A DNA stretch of 64,000 nucleotides from Hyphomonadaceae bacterium (GTDB lineage: Bacteria > Pseudomonadota > Alphaproteobacteria > Rhizobiales > Hyphomicrobiaceae). The notes under the pieces are model-generated. The model was not told where the DNA came from. It worked only from the letters and a program-made list of their open reading frames with translations, and made no database searches. Below, in pieces: positions 18,582-27,491 of the stretch. Position 1 is the first letter of the stretch; every line of letters starts with the position of its first letter. Made by a program: the position numbers and the translations under genes. Location of the stretch: NCBI GenBank assembly GCA_019747815.1, contig JAIEQJ010000045.1, forward strand, positions 1 to 64,000. The letters run 5' to 3'.

Positions 18582-18749
18582 GAAGCCTCGCGGATGATTG
18601 CGATGCAGTCCGCCCTTGACGTTTAGGGCAGCTTAGGCCGAACGGGCCTGCTCGGGAAGGGCAAGCTTCAATTGCTATTCTTGCGCCGCCCGGCTTGGCC
18701 TGCAGGCGTTTGGCCGCAATGCAGCCGGCAAATTAGACAGAGGGTGAAA

Positions 18750-19142
18750 ATGCGCGCGACGCCATTCCTGATGTTCCAAGGCGGCAAGGCCGAGGAGGCC
18801 ATGCGGTTCTATATCTCGCTGTTCGACGACGGCGAGATCGTGGACATCAAGCGCTACGGCCCCGAGGGCCCCGGCGCCGAAGGCACGGTCTACAAGGCGC
18901 AGTTCCGCCTCGCCGGCCTCGACGTGCTGTGCATCGACAGCCCCGTGAAGCACGCGTTCGAGTTCACGCCGAGCTTCTCCCTGTTCATCGACTGCGACAC
19001 CGAGGAGCAGCTCGACAAGCTCGTCGCCGCCATTGGCGCGGGTGGTCATACACTGATGCCGCCGGACACCTACGGCTTCAGCCGCAAGTTTGCCTGGATC
19101 AGCGACCGCTTCGGCGTGTCCTGGCAGTTGAATTTGCCCTGA
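18750..19142 (+). CDS. VOC-family protein (PhnB/3-demethylubiquinone methyltransferase-like fold)
   Basis: A 130-residue protein starting at the ATG at 18750 (AGAGGG nearby). The pattern PFLMFQGGKAEEAMRFYISLF followed by the VYKAQFRLAGLDVLCIDSP strand and ending FGVSWQLNLP is typical of PhnB-like vicinal oxygen chelate proteins. Members range from dioxygenases to resistance proteins, and many have no known activity. It precedes the RtcB-like gene by 42 bases on the same strand, so a shared transcript is likely. Confidence 0.85.
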   Translation: MRATPFLMFQGGKAEEAMRFYISLFDDGEIVDIKRYGPEGPGAEGTVYKAQFRLAGLDVLCIDSPVKHAFEFTPSFSLFIDCDTEEQLDKLVAAIGAGGHTLMPPDTYGFSRKFAWISDRFGVSWQLNLP

Positions 19143-19184
19143 GCGGGGCGCATAGAGTCGCGCATGGTCCTCCACGGTTGAGCC

Positions 19185-20606
19185 ATGACCGACGCTATCG
19201 ACACCATCACCGGCAAGACGCTGATCGCCTGGGGCTACAAGCCCGGGCCGTGGTTTGCGTCAGCCATCAGCGCCGCCGAAGCTGCGCGCGCGTCCGGTGC
19301 CGACGAGGCCGCCATCCGGGCCGCGGTCGACCGGTTTGCGCCGGCCCCTCCGCCGCCCGCGGTCGGGCTGCGCGATCGCGGCGCGCTTGGCTTCACGCTC
19401 AACATCCGCCCCGAGGCGCCGGGCGACGCCGACAACATCGCCTCGGTGGAGCAGCACATGGCCGAGCTGATGCGCGTGCCGACACTCATCGCCGGCACCG
19501 TGATGCCGGATGCCTGCCCGGCGGGCGCGGCCCCCGGCACCATTCCGGTCGGCGGGGTTGTTGCGGCAAAGAACGCCATCCACCCCGGCATGCACTCGGC
19601 CGACATCTGCTGCTCGATGGCCGTGACCGTGCTGGGCAAGGTCGATCCGACCACCGTGCTCGATGCCGGCATGACCCTCAGCCACTTCGGCGGCGGCGGA
19701 CGGCCGCGCGGCGCGCAGGTGCAGCCCCCGGCTGCGATCATGGAGGGCTTCGAGGGCAACGAATATCTCAAGCCCCACATCAGCGCCGCCATCGAGCATT
19801 TCGCCACCCAGGGCGACGGCAATCATTTCTTTTTCGTGGGACGCGTCGCCTCCAGCGGCGCGATTGCACTGGTCACGCACCACGGCTCGCGCAAGCCGGG
19901 CGCCATGCTCTACAAGGCCGGCATGGCGGTGGCCGAGGCGTTCACCCGCACGGCTTCGCCACAGACGCCGAGGCACAATGCCTGGATCCCGGCCGACACG
20001 CGCGAGGGCGAGGCCTACTGGGACGCGCTGCAGATCATCCGCGCCTGGACCAAGGCCAACCACTTCGCCATCCACGCCCGCGTCGTGGAGGCATTGGGCT
20101 GCAAGCCGCAAGACCGCTTCTGGAACGAGCACAACTTCGTGTTCCGCAAGAGCGACGGCCTCTACTACCATGCCAAGGGCGCCACCCCGGCGTGGGCCGG
20201 CTTTGCCGCCGACAGCAACGGCCTGACGCTGATCCCGCTCAACATGGCGGAGCCGATCCTGATTGCGCGCGGCCTTAACGCCGACAACGGTTTGGGCTTT
20301 GCCCCGCACGGCGCGGGCCGCAACTTTTCCCGCTCGGCCTACATGCGCCGCCACGCCGGCAAGACCGAGGATGAGATGGTGGCCGAGCAGACCAAGGGCA
20401 TCGATGCCCGCTTCTTCTGCGGCATCCCGGACGTGTCGGAACTGCCGGGCGCCTACAAGAGCGCGGCGGTCGTGCGCCGGCAGATCGCCGAATACGGCCT
20501 CGCCGAGATCGTCGACACCATCGAGCCCATCGGCTCCATCATGGCCGGCGACTGGCAGCGCAACGCGCCCTGGCGCAAGAAGAAGGCGGCAAAGCGGTCG
20601 GCATGA
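19185..20606 (+). CDS. rtcB: RtcB-like RNA-splicing ligase
   Basis: A 473-residue member of the RtcB 3'-phosphate RNA ligase family. The metal cysteine site reads SADICCSM near 138-145 in place of the usual DIGCGM. GNHFFFVG, THHGSR, EHNFV, KGATPAW and APHGAGR (the guanylated histidine region) follow in the usual order. It probably joins RNA ends in the cytosol with GTP and Mn. RtcA and archease genes are not nearby. It follows the VOC gene. The cysteine-site change and other substitutions make this a divergent subfamily. Confidence 0.88.
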   Translation: MTDAIDTITGKTLIAWGYKPGPWFASAISAAEAARASGADEAAIRAAVDRFAPAPPPPAVGLRDRGALGFTLNIRPEAPGDADNIASVEQHMAELMRVPTLIAGTVMPDACPAGAAPGTIPVGGVVAAKNAIHPGMHSADICCSMAVTVLGKVDPTTVLDAGMTLSHFGGGGRPRGAQVQPPAAIMEGFEGNEYLKPHISAAIEHFATQGDGNHFFFVGRVASSGAIALVTHHGSRKPGAMLYKAGMAVAEAFTRTASPQTPRHNAWIPADTREGEAYWDALQIIRAWTKANHFAIHARVVEALGCKPQDRFWNEHNFVFRKSDGLYYHAKGATPAWAGFAADSNGLTLIPLNMAEPILIARGLNADNGLGFAPHGAGRNFSRSAYMRRHAGKTEDEMVAEQTKGIDARFFCGIPDVSELPGAYKSAAVVRRQIAEYGLAEIVDTIEPIGSIMAGDWQRNAPWRKKKAAKRSA

Positions 20607-20633
20607 CATGACACCGACAACGCGAAAACAATC

Positions 20634-20726
20634 CGTCATGCCGGGCCTTGCGCCCGGGATCCAACCATCCGCGAGCATCGGAGCAAGCTGTTTGATCGAC
20701 CCCGGCGACAAGCGCCGGGATGACCA
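20634..20726. repeat. REP-like intergenic element, bipartite hairpin
   Basis: The segment between rtcB and tsaC starts GTCATGCCGGGCC and ends with a related inverted arm (CCCGGCGAC..GCCGGGATGACC). Each half can fold into its own hairpin. It resembles other elements listed in this window at 23125, 60380 and near the right end. No gene is present. Confidence 0.65.
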
Positions 20727-20732
20727 ATCCAG

Positions 20733-21686
20733 ATGACCATCCTCGCGGCAACACCCCAGGCGATCGCGGAGGCTGCCGCGGCATTGCGTGCAGGCCGGCT
20801 CGTCGCATTTCCGACCGAGACCGTCTACGGCCTCGGCGCCGACGCCACCAATGCGCGCGCCGTGGCCGCGATCTTCGAAGCCAAAGGCCGTCCTCGCTTC
20901 AACCCCCTCATCACGCATGCGCCGTCGCTGGACGTCGTGGCGAGCCTCGGGCGCCTCACCGACACGGGGCACCGGCTGGCAGCCGCCTTCTGGCCCGGCC
21001 CGCTGACGCTGGTGCTGCCGAAGCTGCCCGGCTGTCCCGTTGCCGACCTCGCAACTGCAGGTCTCGACACCATCGCCATCCGCATCCCCGCCCATCCGAT
21101 CGGGCGCGCGTTGCTGGAGGCCGCCGGCGTGCCCATTGCAGCTCCCAGCGCCAACCGCTCCGGCCATGTGAGTCCCACCACGGCAGCGCACGTTGCGACC
21201 GATCTCGGCGACCGGGTGGCCATGATCCTCGATGGCGGCGCAACGCCGGTCGGCCTGGAATCGACCGTCATCGACGTGACGGGGGAGAGAGCCGTCATTC
21301 TCCGCCTCGGCGGCATTGCGCGCAACGACATCGCCCGCGTGCTCGGCTACTCGCCAGCGCTCGCCGGCGACGAGAACGTCGCACCGTCCTCACCCGGCAT
21401 GCTGGAGCGGCACTATGCGCCCGCGACCAGGCTGCGCCTCGATGCCCGTGAGGCGCGCGCCGGCGAGGCTCTGCTGGCGTTCGGCGCGGCAGTACCCCCG
21501 CATGCGGGCCCTGCCATCAATCTCAGCCCGTCGGGCGACCTGGCCGAAGCGGCTGCCACCCTGTTTGCGGCCTTGCGCTCGCTCGATGCCGCGGGCGCGA
21601 CGGCCATTGCCGTGATGTCGATCCCGGCGTATGGCCTGGGCGAGGCCATCAACGACCGCCTGCGACGCGCGGCGACAGCAGAATGA
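20733..21686 (+). CDS. tsaC: L-threonylcarbamoyladenylate synthase, Sua5/TsaC2 type
   Basis: A 317-residue protein with the YrdC/Sua5 core: GRLVAFPTETVYGLGADA, then KGRPRFNPLITH and ANRSGHVSPTTA, fitting binding of threonine, bicarbonate and ATP. Its length and the linker SSPGMLERHYAP show the extra C-terminal Sua5 domain. The enzyme makes threonylcarbamoyl-AMP for the t6A tRNA modification used at ANN codons. The stop overlaps the ATG of the next gene by four bases, so translational coupling is likely although the pathways differ. Confidence 0.92.
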   Translation: MTILAATPQAIAEAAAALRAGRLVAFPTETVYGLGADATNARAVAAIFEAKGRPRFNPLITHAPSLDVVASLGRLTDTGHRLAAAFWPGPLTLVLPKLPGCPVADLATAGLDTIAIRIPAHPIGRALLEAAGVPIAAPSANRSGHVSPTTAAHVATDLGDRVAMILDGGATPVGLESTVIDVTGERAVILRLGGIARNDIARVLGYSPALAGDENVAPSSPGMLERHYAPATRLRLDAREARAGEALLAFGAAVPPHAGPAINLSPSGDLAEAAATLFAALRSLDAAGATAIAVMSIPAYGLGEAINDRLRRAATAE

Positions 21687-23113
21687 AAGAAGCAGCGAGC
21701 ATGCCAGCCTTGAGCCCCGACCTCATCGAACGTTTCCGGGCCATCGTCGGCGCCAACCACGCGCTCACCGACCCCGACCAGCAGCTCCCCTATCTGCGCG
21801 AGTGGCGCGACATGTACGAAGGGCGCGCCTCGGTCGTGTTGCGGCCGGGCTCGACCGAAGAGGTGTCGAAGATCCTGGCGCTCGCCAACGCGCACGGCAT
21901 CCCCATCGTGCCGCAAGCCGGCAATACGGGCCTCGTCGGCGGGCAGATGCCGATGGACGGCGAGGTTCTGCTGTCGGTGAGCCGCCTCAAGGGTGTGCGC
22001 GCGGTCGACGCCCAGGGCTTCACCATGACCGTCGAAGCCGGCCTCACCCTGGCCGAGGTCGGGGCCGCCGCGGACACCGTCAATCGCCTGTTCCCGCTCA
22101 GCCTGCCATCCGAGGGCACCTGCCAGATCGGCGGCAACCTTGCCACCAATGCCGGGGGCGTCGGCGTGCTGGCCTATGGCAACGCCCGCCAGCTCGTGCT
22201 CGGGCTCGAGGTCGTGCTGGCCGACGGCCGCATCTGGAACGGGCTCAATGCACTGAAGAAGGACAACACCGGCTACGATCTGAAGGACCTGTTCATTGGC
22301 TCGGAAGGCACGCTGGGCGTCATCACGGCGGCGGTGCTGAAGCTGTTCCCAAAGCCGGCGGAGAAAGCGACCGCCATTGTCGCGCTGCCCGAGCTTGCCA
22401 ATGCCATCACGCTGTTTAGCGCGGCGCAGGAGGCCGCAGGCTCCAGTCTCACCGCCTTCGAATTTCTCCCGCGCACTGTGCTTGAGATGGTGCTGCGCAA
22501 TGTGCCGGGCACGCGCGACCCGTTTTCCGAGGTTCACCCCTGGTATGTCCTGATGGAGATTGCCGGTGCCAAGGCCGACGGCACGGCCGACCGCGTGCTC
22601 GCCGAAATCCTGGAAGCCGCAGCGGAGCAGGAGATCATCACCGACGCGCGGCTCGCCGCGTCGCTGACCCAGGCGAATGACTTCTGGCGCCTGCGCGAAG
22701 GCGTGTCGGAGGCGCAGAAACCCGAGGGCGGCAACATCAAGAACGACGTGTCGGTGCCGATCGCCAAGATCCCCGATTTTATCGATCGCGCCAACGCCGC
22801 CGTCCTGCGCATTTGCCCCGGCGCGCGGCCCCTGCCGCTCGGACATTTCGGCGACGGCAACGTCCATTACAACATTGCCCAACCTGTCGGCATGCCCAGG
22901 CCCGAGTTCATGGCCCTATGGAAGCCGATCGTTGCAGCCGTGCACGAGATCGTGCTGGACTTCGGCGGCTCGATCTCGGCCGAGCACGGCATCGGCCAGA
23001 TGAAGCGCGCCGAGCTCGCAGAAGCCAAGGGCAGCGTTGCCATGGACCTGATGCGGGCCATCAAGGCGGCCCTGGACCCCAAGGGCATCCTCAATCCGGG
23101 GAAGGTGCTGTGA
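21683..23113 (+). CDS. FAD-binding 2-hydroxyacid dehydrogenase (D-lactate/D-2-hydroxyglutarate type)
   Basis: A 476-residue protein of the PCMH plus FAD-oxidase C fold. QAGNTGLVGGQMP and LPSEGTCQIGGNLATNAGG form the FAD site, and the C-terminal domain includes LGHFGDGNVHYN and SAEHGIGQMKR, a conserved metal/substrate histidine pattern. It oxidises D-2-hydroxyacids to oxoacids, passing electrons to a quinone or electron-transfer flavoprotein. The exact substrate (lactate, hydroxyglutarate, glycolate) is open. Its start overlaps the tsaC stop. The hairpin 12 bases after its stop may terminate both. Confidence 0.9.
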   Translation: MKEAASMPALSPDLIERFRAIVGANHALTDPDQQLPYLREWRDMYEGRASVVLRPGSTEEVSKILALANAHGIPIVPQAGNTGLVGGQMPMDGEVLLSVSRLKGVRAVDAQGFTMTVEAGLTLAEVGAAADTVNRLFPLSLPSEGTCQIGGNLATNAGGVGVLAYGNARQLVLGLEVVLADGRIWNGLNALKKDNTGYDLKDLFIGSEGTLGVITAAVLKLFPKPAEKATAIVALPELANAITLFSAAQEAAGSSLTAFEFLPRTVLEMVLRNVPGTRDPFSEVHPWYVLMEIAGAKADGTADRVLAEILEAAAEQEIITDARLAASLTQANDFWRLREGVSEAQKPEGGNIKNDVSVPIAKIPDFIDRANAAVLRICPGARPLPLGHFGDGNVHYNIAQPVGMPRPEFMALWKPIVAAVHEIVLDFGGSISAEHGIGQMKRAELAEAKGSVAMDLMRAIKAALDPKGILNPGKVL

Positions 23114-23124
23114 TCTGACGGTCA

Positions 23125-23145
23125 TCCCGGTGCTTGTCACCGGGA
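23125..23145. repeat. REP-like hairpin just after the 2-hydroxyacid dehydrogenase gene
   Basis: TCCCGGTG and CACCGGGA pair around a CTTGT loop, 12 bases after the stop codon. The loop matches the element at 60380. It may act as a transcript end. Confidence 0.6.
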
Positions 23146-23275
23146 TCCAGCGGGCCACGCGCACCGGCGGGTCGCCTGTGCTCGAAACAGAACCGCTGGG
23201 AGTTCGCTGCACCATGGATCACGGGCATGAAGCCCCGAGATGCATGGCGGAGACATTGCAAGGGGTCGTGCATCA

Positions 23276-23728
23276 ATGAGCGGTAGCGCCCTCACCATCC
23301 GCCCCCTCACTGACGGCGAGGAAGAGGCCGTCATCGCGCTGTGGCACGCCTGCGGGCTGACGCGGCCCTGGAACGATCCGGCGACCGACCTCGCCTTCGC
23401 GCGCGGCAGGCCCAACTCCGATGTGCTCGTCGGTCTCGCAGGCGACCGCGTCGTCGCCAGCGCCATGGTCGGCCACGACGGCCACCGCGGCACCATGTAT
23501 TACGTGAGCGTGGTGCCCGCAGAGCGTGGCCGCGGCTACGGCCGCCAGATCGTGGCGGCGGCCGAAGCCTGGCTCAAGGCGCGCGGCGTCTGGAAGGCCA
23601 ATCTGCTGGTGCGCAAGGGCAACGAGGCGGTGCTGGGGTTCTACGACGAACTCGGCTACGAGGCGGGCTCCGCGCAACAGATCGAGAAGTGGCTCGATCC
23701 CCAAAAGCGCGCCGATAAAAGTCGGTAG
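23276..23728 (+). CDS. GNAT-family N-acetyltransferase (YpeA-like)
   Basis: A 150-residue acetyltransferase starting at the ATG at 23276 (AGGGG 11 bases upstream). The acetyl-CoA loop is VVPAERGRGYGRQIV and the downstream helix AEAWLKARGVWKANLLVR; the C-terminal NEAVLGFYDELGYE is typical of the YpeA group. The substrate is unknown. An upstream in-frame ATG at 23240 would add 12 residues without homology. It is convergent with the Clp-N-like gene. Confidence 0.85.
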   Translation: MSGSALTIRPLTDGEEEAVIALWHACGLTRPWNDPATDLAFARGRPNSDVLVGLAGDRVVASAMVGHDGHRGTMYYVSVVPAERGRGYGRQIVAAAEAWLKARGVWKANLLVRKGNEAVLGFYDELGYEAGSAQQIEKWLDPQKRADKSR

Positions 23729-23770
23729 CATCGCCTGTCATGCCGGCCTCGCATTTGGGACGATGGCGTC

Positions 23771-25156
23771 TCACGACTTGCCGATGCGGCGCTGGGAGCG
23801 GAACGACTCGCGCAGTGCGGCCGCATCGTCGCGCCAAGTCGAGGGCAGCACGCGCCCCGTTCCGTAAAGCCAGCGCTTGAAGTTGCCGGAACGCGCGCCA
23901 TTGCCGTCTTCGTGACTTTCCAGCTGCAACAGCGGCGACAGCGTCGCCTGCAGCGTGCGCTCCATGTTCTCCAGCCGGTTGCTCACGATGCTCACATCGC
24001 CGCTGCTGTCCAGGCGCCAGGCCTCCAGGTTGTTGGCCAGCGTCTGCTGATTGGTCCCGAGCTTGACCAGCGCCTCGAAGATTTCGCCCAGGTCGCGCTC
24101 GTGCATCTTGCCGGCATCCTCCATGCGCTCGGCTTGCGCCAGCAGCATGCGTTCGAGGGCCGACAGCCGCTCGGCCATGATGTCGCCGCCCGGTGTGCTG
24201 CCGTCTTCGCCAGCGACCCGATGCTCGGTCAACAGATAGGCGACCGCATCGGTGATGGCCGAGGGCTGCTCCGAAATTTTGCCTTCAAGCGCTGTGAGGC
24301 GCCCCGCCAGGTCATTCACGCCCTCGCCGGGCGCGAGCGCGCGAATGGCCTCGAAGCGGTCGGAGAGTTCCGTCACCGATCTGCCGACATCCTCGATCTT
24401 GTCCAGCACGATCGCGGGCTGAGCGGCCCGGGCTTCGTCGCGTGCGCTGCGCAGCTCGTGCTGTATCTCCCCCATGAGATCGAGCATTGCCTTGCGATCG
24501 GCCGCCACCTCGGCGGCGAGTGTGTGCATGGCAGCTTCCATCGTCTCGAGGCGCACCAAGAGCTCCTGGGCGACGGCCGGCTGCAGGGATGCTGCCGCAG
24601 TGGTCGTCAGGGGCGGCTCAAAGGCCCATCGCTCGAGCGCTTGGGAATCGTCCGCCGACCGCAGCAGCAAAGCCGCCGCGTCGCCGCCCTGGCTCAGCAC
24701 GGCCCGCAACACATCGGACACGGTGACGGGGGGCACGGAGGCGGGTCCGTTGTCCTGCCCCGCGCGCACGGCCCGGCGCAGCAGGTTCTCCAGCTCGGCC
24801 GACCTGCGCGGCACCCGGCTCCCGGCACCGGCAGCCGGCGCTTCCGCAGCCATCGCTGCCGCGGCATCGCGGCGCAACTGGTGTGCGCGCACCTTGTGCT
24901 GCTCGAGGAGAGCACACGCCGCATCCACGCGCGTCAGCGCGTACAGGAGATGATCCACGCGAACCTCGCGGGAGCCGTGAAAGAGGGCTGCGTCAAACGC
25001 AGCGTTGCAGACCGCCAGCACGCTCTGGTCCACGGCGATCGGCCCTTCGCGCGCCCCGTCCGCGGGCCACGACCAGCTCGTCGGGGTGCCGGCATCCTCG
25101 CCGGCCCGGGAGTGATGGGGCGCCCGCAAGTCCAGATCGCTGCCCTTGTAGGCCAT
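23771..25156 (-). CDS. Stand-alone Clp-N-like domain protein with long coiled coil
   Basis: 461 residues starting at the ATG at 25156, which has a good GGAGGGA ribosome site. Residues ~42-100 and ~118-170 are two related helical segments (VDHLLYALTRVDAACALL; TVSDVLRAVLSQGGDAA) resembling the two repeats of the ClpA/C N-terminal domain. No AAA module follows. Residues ~200-400 are charged and heptad-like (LVRLETMEAAMHTLAAEV, RLSALERMLLAQAERME), suggesting coiled coils. The C terminus is basic. Such a protein could be an adaptor or scaffold but this is a guess. Confidence 0.6.
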   Translation of the reverse strand: MAYKGSDLDLRAPHHSRAGEDAGTPTSWSWPADGAREGPIAVDQSVLAVCNAAFDAALFHGSREVRVDHLLYALTRVDAACALLEQHKVRAHQLRRDAAAAMAAEAPAAGAGSRVPRRSAELENLLRRAVRAGQDNGPASVPPVTVSDVLRAVLSQGGDAAALLLRSADDSQALERWAFEPPLTTTAAASLQPAVAQELLVRLETMEAAMHTLAAEVAADRKAMLDLMGEIQHELRSARDEARAAQPAIVLDKIEDVGRSVTELSDRFEAIRALAPGEGVNDLAGRLTALEGKISEQPSAITDAVAYLLTEHRVAGEDGSTPGGDIMAERLSALERMLLAQAERMEDAGKMHERDLGEIFEALVKLGTNQQTLANNLEAWRLDSSGDVSIVSNRLENMERTLQATLSPLLQLESHEDGNGARSGNFKRWLYGTGRVLPSTWRDDAAALRESFRSQRRIGKS

Positions 25157-25360
25157 GTCGTCTTCCCTCCAACTGCCGCGGCTGCCAGCAAACCAACTCA
25201 TCCCGTTGCCAGATCCCTTAGGCCGAACCATAGACAACCCCATGGTAAAGGGCGAGGGGACTGGCCGGGGCGATCTTAACCCCCAGGCATCGACACCCCC
25301 AGGCATCGACGCCCCAACATCGCCTCGGCTACGATATCGAGCACACTCGTTGATCGGGAT

Positions 25361-25804
25361 ATGCGCATGCCCCATTCGTCCACCTGGCCGCGTGCCGGCG
25401 CCAGCGCCGCGATCCTGCGCGGGACTGAGGTCCTGCTCGTGGAGCGTGGGCAAGGCGCGCTGCGCGGCCTTTGGAGCCTGCCCGGCGGCCACATCGAGCC
25501 AGGCGAGGCGGCGCGCACCGCTGCTCTGCGCGAGATCCGCGAGGAAACCGGTGTTGAGGCCGAGCTGAGCGGCCTTTTGGACATCCACGAAGTGTTGCGC
25601 CGCGACGACAGTGGGCGACTGACGGGCCACTATCTGCTGGTGGTCTTCTTCGGCCGCTGGCTGCGCGGCGAGCCGACTGCCGGGGGCGATGCCGCCGCCG
25701 CCCGCTTCGTACCGATCGAAGCCCTTGGCACGCTGCCCTTGACCGACGGGGCCGCCTCCTTCATCCATCGCGCTCAGGAACGGCAGACCGACGGCGGAAC
25801 TTGA
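25361..25804 (+). CDS. Nudix hydrolase
   Basis: A 147-residue protein with a full Nudix box beginning GGHIEPGEAARTA at about residue 42 and ending REIREETGVEAE, meeting the G-x5-E-x7-REUxEExGU pattern. Preceding residues WSLPGG match the MutT/ADP-ribose family. Such enzymes hydrolyse nucleoside diphosphates linked to another moiety; the substrate is not predictable. It is divergent from the Clp-N-like gene and sits 13 bases before the TIGR02301 gene, probably in one transcript. Confidence 0.9.
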   Translation: MRMPHSSTWPRAGASAAILRGTEVLLVERGQGALRGLWSLPGGHIEPGEAARTAALREIREETGVEAELSGLLDIHEVLRRDDSGRLTGHYLLVVFFGRWLRGEPTAGGDAAAARFVPIEALGTLPLTDGAASFIHRAQERQTDGGT

Positions 25805-25817
25805 GATTGCAACGATC

Positions 25818-26216
25818 ATGAGCCTCGCTGCGTCATCGGGGCGGCACGTGTGCGCCCTCTTCCTCGCCATGACCGTCACGATCTCGACCGTGTCCGCGCA
25901 AGGGACACCGGGCGACACGAGACCTTATGACGACAAGCTGCTGCGGCTGTGCGAAATCCTGGGCGCCGTCCACTACCTGCGCGAGCTGTGCGGCGCCAAC
26001 GACGGCCAGCACTGGCGCGACCGCATGAAGGAGCTGATGGACACCGAGGGCTCCTCGGCCCTGCGCCGCGCCAAGCTCACCCGCAGCTTCAACAACGGCT
26101 ACCGCAGCTACAGCCGCACATACAATACCTGCTCCGCCTCGGCCCAGACGGCGATCAACCGCTTCCTCGCCGAAGGCGCCGAGATTGCCGCCGGCCTTGT
26201 GAAGTCGGCACCGTAG
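25818..26216 (+). CDS. Exported TIGR02301-family protein
   Basis: A 132-residue protein with a signal sequence (VCALFLAMTVTISTVSAQ). The mature part has four cysteines near CEILGAVHYLRELCG and NTCSASAQ, a pattern that fits the Rhizobiales-restricted TIGR02301 family. RSFNNGYRSYSRTYNTC is the characteristic block. It is a small periplasmic helical protein of unknown function, and its presence supports the taxonomic assignment. It follows the Nudix gene at short spacing. Confidence 0.78.
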   Translation: MSLAASSGRHVCALFLAMTVTISTVSAQGTPGDTRPYDDKLLRLCEILGAVHYLRELCGANDGQHWRDRMKELMDTEGSSALRRAKLTRSFNNGYRSYSRTYNTCSASAQTAINRFLAEGAEIAAGLVKSAP

Positions 26217-26424
26217 CCGATCGCCGGGGACAAGCACACGCTCCTGCATCCGCGAGACATGCCGCCAGCCCACGCCGTCAGTGCGCGAGGCTCCGTCGTC
26301 CCGGTCGGCATTAACCGTTAAATGTTGTAGCGGGCACGAGGGGCCCTGCGCATGCTAGGCCATGCGGTCTGCGCAGACGCGCATGCTTGACCGGGGGGTC
26401 GGCAGCGCTGGAAGGGGACAGCGG

Positions 26425-26670
26425 ATGCTCGCGTTCGAACGGGCCGAAGGCACCGATGAAAGCCTGAAGGCACTCAACTTTATTCTCGAGGCGTGGGAGG
26501 AAGGAACGGGCAGCGGCATTGCGCCCGAGCTCATGGCCTATGCCGCGCTCTATACGGCGCTCACCGATCTGGTGGCAGCCTTCGGCGAGGAGTCGGTGGT
26601 GTCGCTGGTTCAGGGATTGGGCCCGCGCGTCGAGAAGGGCGAGTTCACGCTCTACCGCTCGCGGCAGTAG
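26425..26670 (+). CDS. Small conserved hypothetical protein
   Basis: Starting at the ATG at 26425 (preceded by AAGGGG) gives 81 residues, largely helical and acidic: FERAEGTDESLKALNFILEA and ALYTALTDLVAAFGEESVV. No motif is recognised. The upstream spacer (26311-26321) carries a TTAAC..GTTAA pair. It converges with the LysE gene, with only eight bases between stops. Function unknown. Confidence 0.6.
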   Translation: MLAFERAEGTDESLKALNFILEAWEEGTGSGIAPELMAYAALYTALTDLVAAFGEESVVSLVQGLGPRVEKGEFTLYRSRQ

Positions 26671-26678
26671 AAACCGCC

Positions 26679-27350
26679 TCACCAGAAGCGCAGGCGCTTG
26701 GCGAGCATTTCGCCGATCAGCACGCCGCCGAACGCGATCAGCACCAGCCCGGCGATGCGGTTGATCTGCCCGAGCCGCACCTGGTCCAGCCGATGTCGAA
26801 CCCGGCTGATCCGCTCGGACACCACGAACCAGTAGAGAAAGCTGCCGGCCATCACCGCCGCCACCATGACCAGCGCGTCGAGATGGGATTCCACCTCCAC
26901 GAAGGAGCTGACGCCGCCGAAGATTGCAATCAGGCCGAACACGGCACCCGGGTTGGTGATGGTGAGGAAGAACATCTGCGGGATGTCCCATACGTAGTCC
27001 CACAAGGTCGCCTTCTCGGCCGGCTGGTCGGCAGAGATCACGAACGGCGTGAAATAGAGCTTGGTGCCCGCGCCCAGCAGCGCCGCGCCGCCCACGATCT
27101 GGATCAGCGTGCGGTAGTCGCGCAGCGCGCCTGTGATGGCATTGACGCCGAGCGCGGTACCGAGCGCAATCAGCCCGTCGCCCAGCACGATGCCGAGGCC
27201 TGCCGCCATGCCGCCGAGAAACCCGCGCTCGACAGCCCGCTGCAGCCCGAGCAGGTTGACAGGGCCGAGCGGCAGGGCCAGCAGCAGGCCCATGAGTACG
27301 CCGACAGGCACGATGAGGAAGAGGTTGGGGATGTAGGAAATGTAAGACAC
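26679..27350 (-). CDS. LysE-family amino-acid/metabolite exporter
   Basis: A 223-residue protein with a GTG start and six hydrophobic helices. LALPLGPVNLLGLQRAVERG is the LysE/RhtB first-helix motif. It probably exports amino acids or related compounds with proton motive force. The substrate cannot be assigned. It points toward the small hypothetical gene and away from the exported protein gene to the right, with an intergenic promoter region of about 140 bases. Confidence 0.85.
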   Translation of the reverse strand: MSYISYIPNLFLIVPVGVLMGLLLALPLGPVNLLGLQRAVERGFLGGMAAGLGIVLGDGLIALGTALGVNAITGALRDYRTLIQIVGGAALLGAGTKLYFTPFVISADQPAEKATLWDYVWDIPQMFFLTITNPGAVFGLIAIFGGVSSFVEVESHLDALVMVAAVMAGSFLYWFVVSERISRVRHRLDQVRLGQINRIAGLVLIAFGGVLIGEMLAKRLRFW

Positions 27351-27491
27351 GGGCTAAGCTATGCCAGGGCCGGCGCGTGCATGCCACATGCGGCCGCGGC
27401 ACAATCGGGTGCGCAGAGGTGCGATACGCGCGTGTCGCACACGGGCGCGCCGCCAACGGGCGAACGGCTCGAAAACAATGGACCCCTCCCG

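Noticed and set aside
19260-21191. Long minus-strand frame across rtcB and tsaC
   Set aside because: It crosses two well-supported genes and an intergenic repeat and has no motif.
26311-26321. TTAACCGTTAA pair upstream of the small gene at 26425
   Set aside because: The spacing (three bases) does not fit the CtrA seven-base spacing, so it was not called a site.
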